Part shown: positions 11,101 through 19,984 of the stretch, one piece after another
Layout: each line of letters opens with the position of its first letter
Position numbering within the stretch: the first letter of the stretch is position 1
Source of the DNA: Bryum argenteum
Taxonomy: Eukaryota > Streptophyta > Bryopsida > Bryales > Bryaceae
Direction of reading: 5' to 3'
Length of the DNA stretch: 64,000 nucleotides
Assembly: GCA_037043015.1 (NCBI GenBank)
Contig: CM073324.1
Span: 4,829,413-4,893,412, forward strand
Notes under the pieces: generated by a model
Databases searched by the model: none
The model's input: the letters and a program-made list of their open reading frames with translations, nothing else
Told to the model about the DNA's origin: nothing
Translations under genes and position numbers: made by a program

Positions 11101-11843
11101 CTGCCACATGTTTTTCTCCCTTCTATGCGACGTACGGCTATCATCCAACCATGTCTTTCAGCAAACCTACGACCTCAGTTGTCCCAGCTGCTGAAGACAG
11201 AGTCCGGCTCTTACACCAAGTCCATGAGGAAATTAAAACGATGATTCAGATTGCAGGAGAGCATGCCAAAAGGCACTATGACCGTCATGTACACGACTCA
11301 CCCAAGTATTCTGTAGGAGACAAGGTAATGCTTCGAAGCGAGCATATTGCGACAACGTCCCCGTCCAAGAAGCTTGGGCCCAAGTTCTTAGGACCATTTC
11401 CGATCATCGCCAAACTGTCTGATCTTGTTTTCCGCCTAAAGCTACCTCACTCTCTTCGCATTCACGACGTATTCCACGTCGCTGTTCTGGAACCCTACCG
11501 CTCCGACACAATTCCGGGCCGACAGCAACGACCACCTCCTCCCGTCGTCACCCCAGCAGGGGACACGGAGTGGGAGGTTCGTCAAGTGCTTGACTCTCGA
11601 GTTGTCGGGAGAGGTCGGCGACTGCAGTATTTGGTATCATGGAAGGGCTACGGCCCCGAGCAAGACTCTTGGGAGCCCGCAGGCCATCTCCGCAACGCTC
11701 CACGAATGGTTGAGGTTTTCCACCGACTAGATCCACATGCTCCCCACCCACCAGCTGCACCTAGAAGGGGGGGTAATGTTAGGACTAGGCAGCAATATAG
11801 GAGTAGAACTGCGCGGCAGTTAGCGGCAGTTGGTGTCAGTTGA
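8061..11843 (+). CDS. pol: Pol polyprotein with C-terminal chromodomain
   Basis: Up to 1260 codons; translation probably enters by -1 frameshift at 8166-8172. Domains in order: aspartic protease (VDSG near residue 103), reverse transcriptase (YLDDIL near 446), RNase H (ETDASD near 593), integrase zinc domain HHCC (about 810-852), catalytic D-D-E (about 879, 940, 976), GPY/F region and a chromodomain (about 1170-1224, with VSWKGYG and SWEP). Chromodomains direct integration to modified histones. The frame stops 67 nt inside the 3' LTR. There are no internal stops or shifts. Confidence 0.93.
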   Translation: MLGVRTTRPPTVQVSHQLLKASFFFCHCGGRCQRFGKRRSPGMTPPTQNPGSCQTAKTATYKQALTDVPRLKEEPLFLRATTDPGTHLTLAGQANGRPATLLVDSGPTGVFIHSTFAAASNATVTLKPTPREVRVIDGRVIKTGLVTHEATFQLVIGDHAEILTADITNTGRYDCVLGTPWLWQHDPNIRWSTGMVRFTSVFCKEHCLPTSVPSVVAAIRPTLSSIPKFRQATRGAELYSLEISELSTIPPRAAMTLPLEYADLEGAFSEEASNELPQHGPSDMKIEFKDGQEPRNMGLRPMSPAELEELRRYLDEHLGKGWIRRSQSPVSAPIVFAKKKDGTLRVCIDYRNLNKVTIRNRYPLPLILELTDRLVGAKVFTKLDIRQAYHRVRMAPGHEYKTAFKTRYGLYEYLVMPFGLTNAPAQFQAHMQSIFGDLLDISVVIYLDDILIFSKTLEEHGPVVREVLKRLHQHGLYAKLSKCEFHKEAVEFLGLVVSSRGLAMCNDKVAALKDWPTPKTLREVQAFLGFANFYRRFIADYSQIAVPLTRLTRKDQPFAWTPATDAAFNELRRRFTEAPVLLHLQFDKPFILETDASDTATGGILSEYGPDGLLHPCAYRSSKMSAAEENYDIYDKELLSIVLAFQDWRIYLEGSPHQIISDHKNLEQFMTTKVLNRRQARWSELLSVYNFVIEHRPGALNGRADMLSRRFDATTTDNNIRPLLRLAMLEAVEPVWSDDHLFQLIREATPRDPVLGPILSFLTTGHGEIPAQLRRQLHDYTLSDGLLFFRRAIMVPDEEEFRRQILCSRHDAPAAGHLGRAKTVDLVARTFYWPSLTRYVHRYVDGCDLCQRSKPTRHPRYGLLQPIPATDAPWQRVTTDFIVKLPQSGAYDTIMVVVDKNTKLAHFIPTTEAMDSAGTTKLYLQHVWKHHGTPTELISDRGAVFVSKFMRRLHELLRIQPAPTTTFHPQSDGQTERVNQYLEQILRMFTAKRQDDWADLLPVAEFAYNNSVHSATCFSPFYATYGYHPTMSFSKPTTSVVPAAEDRVRLLHQVHEEIKTMIQIAGEHAKRHYDRHVHDSPKYSVGDKVMLRSEHIATTSPSKKLGPKFLGPFPIIAKLSDLVFRLKLPHSLRIHDVFHVAVLEPYRSDTIPGRQQRPPPPVVTPAGDTEWEVRQVLDSRVVGRGRRLQYLVSWKGYGPEQDSWEPAGHLRNAPRMVEVFHRLDPHAPHPPAAPRRGGNVRTRQQYRSRTARQLAAVGVS
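8166..8172 (+). promoter_or_regulatory. probable -1 frameshift site between gag and pol
   Basis: G GGA AAA in the gag frame is a canonical X XXY YYZ slippery heptamer, 16 nt before the gag stop and inside the gag/pol overlap. A -1 slip here continues directly into the pol frame. A downstream stem or pseudoknot was not modelled. Confidence 0.6.
11763..11773 (+). other. polypurine tract
   Basis: AGAAGGGGGGG lies three bases before the 3' LTR. It is the plus-strand priming site, and pol reads through it. The duplicated copy near 4810-4821 has one more G. Confidence 0.8.
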
Positions 11844-11971
11844 CATTAACTGCCAAACTTTCCCTGTATAAAGGGCCAGTGAAGGAGCTTATCCTTCACT
11901 GGCCATTTCGTCTGTTAACGAGAGTTACGTTCTTCCCTGTTTCCAATGCGTCTCCTTGTCAAGGTCTGACA
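11777..11971 (+). repeat. 3' LTR of the chromovirus
   Basis: 195 bp, TGTTAGG...TCTGACA, two substitutions from the 5' LTR. The first 67 bp also encode the C-terminus of Pol. Confidence 0.93.
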
Positions 11972-12009
11972 CTATGTACTACACTTGACTCGGAACATCA
12001 TAATACTCT
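11972..12009 (+). repeat. right copy of 38-bp direct repeat
   Basis: Identical to 4607-4644 and directly abutting the 3' LTR end (TGACA). The host sequence of the piggyBac-like element continues after it. Confidence 0.9.
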
Positions 12010-12194
12010 AGTTCATACGGTAGATCTGACCCATGTTTAGCCACTAGTATGTATATGAAGTTTACTACACATTTATACGGTCGGATCTTAATTTTGACCC
12101 TTCATTTGTTCAATGCACTCCAAAATACATCCAGACACCTCAAAAAAACCTCAACTTCCAAAACAGGAGTGGTCATGAAAGGGTTAAGGGTTAA

Positions 12195-13125
12195 CTCACA
12201 TAGCAATTGCTCCATTTTTGGAGTTTGTAGTGTTTGCCAATTAATGACCTTGAAGTTTTATATTTTGTGGTGGCATAATCAATCAAATGTGAGGAAGTGC
12301 AAACAATCCTTGATGAACTAGTATATACTCTTGTGCCTCCGGACACGCCAAAAAAAAAGAGTATTTGATCAATTTATCAGTAAGGCACCCCTCGTCCTGA
12401 TCGGTGAGCTCTTTATTTGGTGCTCTTCAAAACCTACCCCCTATCCCCGGTTCCCTTGATAGTCCCCCTCCTTTTAAAGATTTACAACATGTTCTCCATT
12501 CCTTCGTTCCTAGTTAATGGTTCCCTGTCCTCTGTTATGGTTCCCCATCCTCTGTTTCCTTGTTGATGATTCCCTATCACCAAACTCTTGTTCCTGATTC
12601 CCATCTTTTGTTTCCCGTTCTCCATCCTTCAACTCTCCTTCTTGGTTTCCATCATTCGTTCCTGGTCCCCATTATTTGTTTCCAGTTCCTTTATCCTTTG
12701 TATGTAGTTTCTAATTCCCCTTTGATATTCCCTTGATCTCCCGTTCACTCCTTCTTTGCTCCTATCTTCTTGTTCTATGATCTTTATCCTTTTTACTCTT
12801 TGTTATATTATGGGATCTAATAAACTCTTAATAACAATCAAATACCACTTACAGAAACTCTTCAAAACCTTCAAAACTTGTCATGCCGTGTATACATGAC
12901 CAACTGATGATAGCCATGACCATATATAGAGAACATACAAAGACTGATCTTATTCTTTCATATATAGAAATTCTCGTACGAACAAGAGTTACTCAAAATG
13001 ATGCAGCAATATCAAGCAATGGGTGAAGGTAGTGAAATACCCAATATTTTATGAATAAGATGTCATGGTAATGATTTGGCAAGTCTGAAATATAGGATTG
13101 CTTGGAGGGAATTTTCATTAAACCT
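12195..13125. other. intergenic with pyrimidine-rich degenerate repeat
   Basis: From about 12420 to 12790 the plus strand is rich in C and T, with many imperfect copies of GGTTCCC/TGTTCC. This looks like a decayed minisatellite. The rest is AT-rich with no gene seen. Confidence 0.6.
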
Positions 13126-13129
13126 TTAA

Positions 13130-13384
13130 CCCCTACCGATCCTTGATACAAAATTGTCTAAATTATCACAATGGACCTTCTTCTACTTTTGGCCGGAAAA
13201 AACTCAATCTAAGCATAATTAGAAGATCCAAGTGTAGTATCTTGAAGTTAACTTGACCCTTTACTCATATGTCAAATTTGAAACATTAATTTTTCTCCGA
13301 TATTGAGATTCTAATGGTCAAAGGTGGCTGACTTTTTTACTTGCGGCAATCCCAATAAGCCATTTCGGCTTTCTTGGATCGGGG
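13130..13384. mobile_element. TTAA-bounded short element, family C
   Basis: TTAA (13126-13129) then CCCCTACCGATCC; at the other end GGATCGGGG then TTAA (13385-13388). The ends match in inverted orientation except for a 3-4 bp offset. The interior is related to 63540-63690 inside another TTAA-bounded segment. Confidence 0.45.
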
Positions 13385-13474
13385 TTAATATAACACAAGC
13401 TGAATTTGATAGAATGACTTTTTCTTGACCGGGATTATTGGGATCGATGAAGAGAAGAGGGCCTGTTCACACTC

Positions 13475-13614
13475 CGTTAATAGCAGGACTGGCATATTCT
13501 GCTGTTTTCACGTCACTGTTAGGTGACAGAATCTGCAGCCATTTTTTCGAATTCGAAGAGGGTGCTGATTCTGTCGTGAGAATCGGTCAAATGAAAATAG
13601 CCCCGCTATTAACG
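13475..13614. repeat. inverted repeat around CGTTAATAGC
   Basis: CGTTAATAGCAGG (13475-13487) and CCCCGCTATTAACG (13601-13614) are inverted with one mismatch, about 113 bp apart. It lies directly left of the larger hairpin and may be part of the same foldback unit. Confidence 0.5.
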
Positions 13615-13617
13615 CTT

Positions 13618-13729
13618 GAGAGCGGGCAGGAGCTGCCTGTTCTGCCGCGCGCGCGGCCACAGGTCTCGCCCTGCCGGGCTCGCCCTATAGCCGCTTGCAC
13701 GGCAGAACAGGCAGCTCCTGCCCGCTCTC
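13618..13729. repeat. 30-bp perfect hairpin in a GC island
   Basis: Arms 13618-13647 and 13700-13729 are perfect inverse complements (30 bp) with a 52-bp GC-rich loop containing GCGCGCGCGG. The island stands out against the AT-rich surroundings. It could be a foldback transposon end, an attenuator-like RNA hairpin or a small-RNA precursor; no evidence decides. Confidence 0.9.
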
Positions 13730-14980
13730 TAGTACAGAATCACTGCCCCCAAACAAGTTAACTGTTCCATTGCACAATGAAACTGAGAATCGACACTCAC
13801 AAGCTTGATTCTTACGAAGGATCCGACATATGTGCAGTTTTGTTGCAGGTGAAGGAAATGTGAGTGGATGTCAGCACTGGAGTTTAGCTTCTAGATCTTG
13901 TCTTGAAGTTCGCCTGTCTGGACATCTCGAAACCTCAAATGTCACGTTTGTAACTGAAACCCAGTTGAGTCTGCTTTCTGAAAGGACTCTACGCTCTAAA
14001 CACCCACTCTGAAGGTGATCGACGCAACAATTTCTAGTAGTAGTAGTCCAGAAAGTGATGAATGTGTTGCGTACTCTTCATTATGAGTTCCAAGTTTTTG
14101 CATCAATGAGCGTGAGGCTGTCAATCCTGCAATTTATTTTTCTGATGGTTTCACGATTGCTGAGGAATGGGAGATTGATAATGGGCAATGGTAAGCTTGG
14201 GGTATCACTTTTTGGACACACTAATTAGGTTATTATTATTGAAAGCCTCCAAAGTTTGTCTAATTTATTCATTTTAATCAAGTAAAAAGACCCTAAAATA
14301 GAAAATAAAATATCATGCACCTCACTGAAATCAAAGTATATATGCCTATAGATTTTCTCTTAGATTTTTTATTTTTTTTGGATCCATTCATAGATGAGGG
14401 AAAAAGTGCTGAATTTGGGGATTTGCAGGCATTATAGTGCACAATGAATTAATTTTTTTATAATTAAATAAATTATTTTGTATTCTATACAAGAAGATGT
14501 ATGTCATATTCAAAAATTATATTAAAATAAAAATGGTTGATATTCCATTTGCTTGGTTCTATGGATTTTAGGTTATTGGGACATGACTTACTTTTTCAAC
14601 TAAAAAATCAAATAAAATTACTTCAAAATATTTTTTTTAATTTTTAATTTTTTTTCTTGATACATTATAAGTATAGACAACTAAAACCACATCTAATGAA
14701 GTCTTATTGTATTACAGTTTAAAAATGGATATGTTTGACACACCAGCATAGAGTGCAATTGTTCATGGGACAACCTTTTTGGGTACCCCAACCAGACCAT
14801 CACCCTAATGTAAAACCTGGGAATACAGAATTATGTGAACGAAACGTCCAACGAGTTCAAAAAATGGACAGTAGAACATTGCTCTTTGAAAAAGACAAAA
14901 GAGCATTGATCGATGCACACGCCAATTTGTCAAGTGCTACAGGTTCTCTCATTCTTGATGATGTAGGGTACGTGACGAGG
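13730..14980. other. AT-rich intergenic, no gene seen
   Basis: Long A/T runs between 14270 and 14700 and no coding signals. It ends at the 3' end of the minus-strand CIMIP2-like gene. Confidence 0.6.
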
Positions 14981-16567
14981 TTATTGCGAGGGACCTTCGT
15001 CGTAGTAGGCTGCACCTTTGGGAGCATAAGTAGGGCCAGCGCCTTCAGGAAGCGGACCCAAGGTGCCCTCGCCTTCTTTCAGAAGCTGATTGTGTGCGAA
15101 TCGCATTGGATGTTTCAGCTCGAACTCATTTATCATCAGCGGCCGATTTTCTGCGTAATTGATGTACTTCCCGGATGTGGAAGGCTCCGCTGGGAAACTC
15201 CCCAGCTCCCTCGTCGTCTTCCCGAATGTCCTCGCAAACATATGCTGCTCACACGCACAAGCAAACACCATGCTCATTTATTAGGGTATGACCACTTGCT
15301 CATGAAAAGAACCCGTAACCCTTCTCCTCTTCAATCACAAATTCGAACCCCGTTGATTGATTGATTCCATAATCACATTGATACTATGCACGCTCAATGC
15401 AGAATGCTGATCTTGTCCTCATTGCAAGGAATGAGGACTTAGTCGAGTGCTGATTGTTGAGTGAACAAATAGCATATGTAAGTTTTTGAATTGTGGACAT
15501 TCCATCAGCTGCAATGAAGTGTGTGCAATGGTTGGATGTTTAGGTTTAAGATGGGTTCTTACTTGGGAAGCATGGGTGTGGCCAGTGTAGCCTGGTACTT
15601 GATGCTCGCCTTCATTGACTTCGTAATACTCCGGGCCACGATTATCCCACTGCTTTTTCAACATCAACTTGTGATCCTTGTAGGGCAAGTCTCCCAAGGA
15701 CATGTGCATCTTAGTAAATGGTTGGGCTGGGCCATCAGTGGTGCCAATTCGCTGTCTACAGTGAAGCTATCAGCATTGATATCATCATCCTGAAAATCCC
15801 CATTCATGCCGCAAAACACCAAACAATAAATGCCCAAAAACAAGGAGCTACTTACAATCACATTCTTCAGAGCAATTCATGTTTGTATGTTGCCTTCCAA
15901 GCTTTTCATTCGAGAGTGCAGAGATGCTCAATGCCAACAAATCTCAAGCCAAACACATTTGCATTCCGATCACATATGCAACGAGTCTTGGACTGATCAT
16001 ATGAGACATAAATGATTGTTTATACGAAAGGCTACACGGGCTGAAGAGAATGTGATACTTGTCCTTGCTGTGCTGAGGGGGAGCAGAGATAGACCTCAAG
16101 CTTTTCAAGTCCACTTTCCCAGACACCAGGCGCGTTTCGGGAGGGGCCTCTTTCACAGTGCAACGCCACAACAAAGCTCGCGGATCCATTCCTTCGCCAG
16201 GTCTACTCAGCTCCGCATGAAAATCCTGCTCCTTCGCTGGCCTGATCTCCGTGCTCTGCCATTCAAACATCACACCATCACCATATCAATCGAAAGAATA
16301 ATGGAGCATGCTGTTTTTCTTCTGACGAGATCATCATCAGAGATCACGGAGCTGGATTCGATCGAAAATAGTTTTACTGACCAGGTGGATAGCGCGGCCA
16401 TACTCGTGTTGGCGAATAGAGTCATTGATGGCCACACCGCGGCGAGAAGCATCGGCGTACGAGTGACCCATCACATGGCTCTTCACTCCCGGCACATGGC
16501 CCGTGTACCCCGGCATGGGCCCTTCCTTCGCAATCCGCACATCCGAGATGTCCGTCGCACGCGCCAT
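14981..16567 (-). CDS. CIMIP2/FAM166-like ciliary microtubule inner protein
   Basis: Four exons, read right to left: 16382-16567, 16059-16255, 15563-15755 and 14981-15244. All introns are GT-AG, phases agree (0, 2, 0), and the total is 279 aa. The protein carries PGYTGHVPG at residues 19-27 and PGYTGH again at 182-187, plus FARTFGKTTR after the last intron. Paired PGYxGhxP motifs are typical of the CIMIP2/FAM166/DUF2475-type proteins that line the lumen of axonemal doublet microtubules. In a plant this implies flagellated sperm. The exon model was built by eye; family membership is fairly sure, the exact subfamily is not. It is divergent with the next gene. Confidence 0.75.
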
Positions 16568-16877
16568 CGCAAACCGATGAAAAGATTTCTGACTTCTTTT
16601 TTCAGAGCTTCACGCTTAGAAAAGAACTTACAGATTTCACACTCTCATACTTCAATAGTGTCTCTTGAAGACTGAACCTGCCCTTTCACCTCCACGTGAT
16701 GAGGTGCCAACACACCATGACCTCTGGATGAGTTGGTCACATTCCTCCATAATCTCACCAGTAACGGTTTGCCAGCACCTCAAACTGCAGCGCTCAAGGG
16801 CGAATTGACGCATTTGTAGACATACTTCAAGTAAGTTAGCGTATTATATGAGTATCCAATTCGGCAGATTAGGGCGC
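16568..16877. promoter_or_regulatory. shared divergent promoter region
   Basis: Only about 310 bp separate the start codons of the CIMIP2-like gene (-) and the coiled-coil gene (+). No clear TATA box was assigned. The arrangement suggests shared regulation. Confidence 0.45.
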
Positions 16878-17757
16878 ATGGAGGAAATGATAGTGATACC
16901 CACGGCCAAATCGGTGCAAAAAACCCTCCATAGAAACTCGCAGAAAAGCGAAGAGGCTAACAATTCGCAGAAAGAGGTCTCTGCGAAGAGCGAAGTGGAT
17001 AATTTTCAAAAGGCTACCGAAGAGGTTACTGCGAAAAATTCTGAAAAGAGTGAAGAGGTTACTGCACTTGCGAATGGTGGTGACGGAGGTGCGGGCTCTG
17101 GCTGTGGACTGCCGGTGAAGAGGTTGTCGCAAGAGGAGGTGAATGAGACAGTTGCGAAGTGGAAGAATGATTTGAGCAGGCAGAGCCGCATGATCAGCAC
17201 CCTCGAGGTGAGCTCCTCAATCCTTTCGTCTTTCTTTCGTGAATGCATCTTCAGATGAGAGAGTGTCATTTTGAACATCACCCACCAAAAAATCCCTACG
17301 AGAACTCGTACGAGGGAATGCACAATGTAGTGCGATTGTGATCCCGTTCTCGCGATCCCACACATTCATTCTTGCGTGAAATGTTGTTTTAAAACAAAAT
17401 CAATGGTGCATATGGTGCATCCTCTGGAGCATATTCAACACATATGCTCAACAGGGGCGACAATTCTCAAAGCATGAAAGCTGGATCATTGATTATCACG
17501 CCATGTGCAGCACTAAGCAAGAATTGTTCCTTGACCTTAATGAGTTATTCAGTATATAAAATCGATCCGCAAGAGCCAGATTAATTGCTGGATCACTACA
17601 GCGTCGTGACAGCTTTTGTCTAGACTGGTGCTTCTTGCAACTACAGGAGCTCTTAGCAGCAGATATGGAAGCGTTGAAAGCAGGCAAACCACCCCCGCAG
17701 GATACTGAAGATCAGAAGACAATTTTGAGGACTTTTACTCCAACTGTTGCAGTGTAG
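16878..17757 (+). CDS. small Lys/Glu-rich probable coiled-coil protein, unrecognised
   Basis: Two exons, 16878-17207 and 17647-17757, joined in phase 0 (CTCGAG|GTGAGC ... CTACAG|GAGCTC), give 146 aa. The N-terminal two-thirds is a low-complexity run of Ser, Glu and Lys with repeated KSEE/NSQK units. Residues about 88-125 are charged and helical, with a likely coiled coil crossing the splice site. The tail is Pro-Gln then TFTPTVAV. An ATG 30 nt upstream would add 10 residues. No family recognised; divergence from a ciliary gene hints at a sperm role, which is inference. Confidence 0.6.
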
Positions 17758-18122
17758 GATGTTGCCACCTGCGTGATGGAATATCACTGCATTGAACATC
17801 TGATTATGAAACAAAGTCATCTCATATGCCACACTCAAATCAACGCTTAAATAGTTCAAAAGCACTCCTGTACAGAAGCTTGAAAGCAACAACACATTGT
17901 ATAACAGAATAGCCTCAGTCGACAACAAAATGTGATCGGACTTCAGTGGAAAAATGTGATCGAACTTCAATAGAATGGGTTTGCAGTTAATATACACTCA
18001 AGATCACAAGCAACTTGCCTTTGTCACTTGCATCGAATATCTTCACCATATGAATCACCACTACACCACTTTACAGTTGCGCACAAAGGAAAAAAAGTTG
18101 AAAGTGAGCCTAAGGATTTGGT

Positions 18123-19489
18123 TTAAGGTGTATCCAGATGCTTCCACCGCCGTGGTGGAAACCGATTCCGGTGATAATCCTGCGAATTCGGCTGAGGAAG
18201 CAGATTCGAATCCTTGAGCAATTGTAGAGAGGGAGGAATTTCCAACCATGTCCTCGTGGCGAGAAAGCCTTCCACATCTCGATACCCTCGAGCTTCCTCT
18301 TCTGTAAGCTGATGAGACCAGTCAATGCGGCGTGAAACATTTGCTCCGGGGCCTGTGCTGTTAAACTCCCCAAAGTAAACAGAATCGTGTGCGAACAGAG
18401 GTCCTGTGTCTGTCATCCAGTCCACCCAGCCCTCTGGCGCTATGTGCTCACCCAATGTCGTGTCTATGTACACCACTCTTGCATACTGTGCCCATGGTCT
18501 ACCTAAATACGTTAATCCTGTTCCTGTTGAGTTGTATGTTGCTAAATTATACCCTGTCACATTCGATCTTAATATCACGAACGTCGAGTTCACTGTCACA
18601 AATGTCGAGTTCGAAGCTGCCAAACAATCCTCCTCACACCATCGACTTTGTGCTGTTACAAACCCTTCCCCTGACAAAACGCAGAAAGAATCAAACTTCA
18701 CATTGTCAACAGACAACACTCTTTAACATGTGGAAGTTGTTTGAGACATGGGACTGATCAATTAGAGAGGCGAATGAGGATTGTACCTCGCGAGTATATG
18801 GTGCAATTTTCGAAAACAGCGGATGCGTAGCCAAGAATGAAGTCCACATTGCCTTCGATGCGAGAGTCTTTGTAGTAGTGCTTGCCCTGATCTGCATACA
18901 AGGTGTCTTGCCAACCCAAGAAAGCGCACTCATAAAAGGCACAGTTATCTCCAGAGACTCGGATTGCAGGTGCTTGGGAGTTGTAGTCAAAATCATCTGG
19001 TTTCGGTGCGGTATTCTCAAACGTGATGCCCCTGGCAACAAAATTGGATGCGTCCACAATCACTGTAGGGCACTCCAAGATGGTGTACTCCGATCCATCT
19101 TGTTTCTTGTCACACGCCTTTCTGTTGTGAGTTATCACTGTCGTCTCCGCGCTCCCGCTCAAAAACGTTATATAATCCTGCAAAGAACCAAAAAACGGAA
19201 TGTAATCCTGCAAAATTGGCTATGATGAGACGAAAGAGGGCAACAGATTGCATACCTTGCCTTCTGGAACAATGACGGGGCCGTGATACGTCCCCGGCTT
19301 GATGTAGATCACCCATCGGAGGTAATTCCACATGGGAACGGCATCGACTGCGCCTTGCACGGTGGCAAAGTGCTCCGGATGCCCCTCCGTCGACACGACC
19401 AACACCGTTTGGACATCTTCCCCGGCAGCGCTAGGACTCCATATAAGAAGAATTGAACAAATCACGATGGTGAATTTGAATCCGAGCAT
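18123..19489 (-). CDS. pectinesterase (pectin methylesterase), type without PMEI pro-region
   Basis: Exons 19256-19489, 18787-19177 and 18123-18670 (phases 0 and 1) encode 390 aa. An N-terminal signal peptide (about residues 1-23) sends it to the cell wall, where it removes methyl groups from homogalacturonan. The catalytic series is present: GTYHGPV, QAPAI, GWQDTLY, VDFILG (usually DFIFG) and LGRPWA, so the two active-site Asp and the Arg are kept. There is no inhibitor-like pro-domain, hence the short form. Intron 1 has a second in-frame acceptor 30 nt upstream (exon start 19207) made by a partial duplication. The C-terminus past WLEIPPS is unusually long. It is divergent with INDH. Confidence 0.88.
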
Positions 19490-19984
19490 GTGAGCCTTCT
19501 TTTTTTCTCCAATTCTTTCAAACCTCCCTCACAGAACACCACAGATTGCACTCTTGGTCGCAGAGGAGCAATATTCTTTACAATTTGCGATCAAAAGAGA
19601 ACGGACCCAGTTCAAGAATTCGTCAATGTAGCTTGCCAGCAGCTTCGAAAAGATCGACGACGAGTCGCAAGTACAAGGCACGCCTAGAGGGGGGCGCACC
19701 CAAGTCAATTCACTAATCACTATTCGTAGCTTACTATTATTACTCTGCAACCACCGACCTATAGCGAGTTGGGAACCCCGTGTTCCCAAATGGGAACTTC
19801 CAGGTAGTCTGTACACTTGGCAAGATCTCAGGATGCCACTTTGAAGATTCAAAGCATCCTGACCGTTGAATCTCGCAATGAGTGACTCAGCTACGGTGAA
19901 TATCGAACCTCTTGGTTCGGGCCGAAGCAAGGTTCGTCTCCTTCATTCAGGCTTGCTCGGGGTTTAGGGCTTTGGGAGAATTCG
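19490..19984. promoter_or_regulatory. divergent promoter region of pectinesterase and INDH
   Basis: 495 bp between two start codons. It contains the hairpin TTGGGAAC-CCCGT-GTTCCCAA (19769-19789) followed by another TGGGAAC. A GGGTTTAGGG stretch just upstream of the INDH ATG resembles plant telo-box motifs found near housekeeping promoters; that link is tentative. Confidence 0.4.

Larger units (their letters stand above)
4645..11971 (+). mobile_element. Ty3/gypsy chromovirus with intact gag and pol
   Basis: LTRs of 195 bp (4825-5019 and 11777-11971) differ at only two positions, so insertion is recent. Order: LTR, primer site, 2-kb leader, gag, pol (protease, RT, RNase H, integrase, chromodomain), polypurine tract, LTR. 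The inserted DNA is abnormal on the left, where 180 bp of pol end and polypurine tract precede the 5' LTR. Gag and chromodomain style resemble fungal-type chromoviruses reported in mosses and lycophytes; that placement is an inference. Main coding frames are unbroken. Confidence 0.92.
3878..12183. mobile_element. piggyBac-like non-autonomous element containing a Ty3 insertion
   Basis: Perfect 13-bp terminal inverted repeats, CCCTTTCATGACC (3878-3890) and GGTCATGAAAGGG (12171-12183), are flanked by TTAA at 3874-3877 and 12184-12187. Without the Ty3 insertion and one copy of its 38-bp repeat, the element is about 0.94 kb (3878-4644 plus 12010-12183). Its two moderate frames (3964-4305 minus, 4087-4365 plus) show no transposase motifs, so it is probably non-autonomous. 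A relative of its left end lies at 31026. Confidence 0.75.
3809..12190. mobile_element. 72-bp TTAA-flanked mini-element, split by a later insertion
   Basis: TTAA (3805-3808) is followed by CCCTTAAACGTCA (3809-3821). Its inverse TGACGTTTAAGGG is split: 3868-3877 carries TGACGTTTAA and 12188-12190 carries GGG, followed by TTAA (12191-12194). Removing the inner element with one TTAA restores a 72-bp sequence (69+3 bp) with perfect 13-bp terminal inverted repeats and TTAA target duplications. TTAA targets and CCC-starting ends are hallmarks of the piggyBac superfamily. It is too short to encode anything. Confidence 0.7.

Noticed and set aside
15330-15350. TTCGAA-containing segment resembling a tRNA T-loop on the minus strand
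   Set aside because: The flanking bases do not pair as a T stem and no acceptor or anticodon arm is present.
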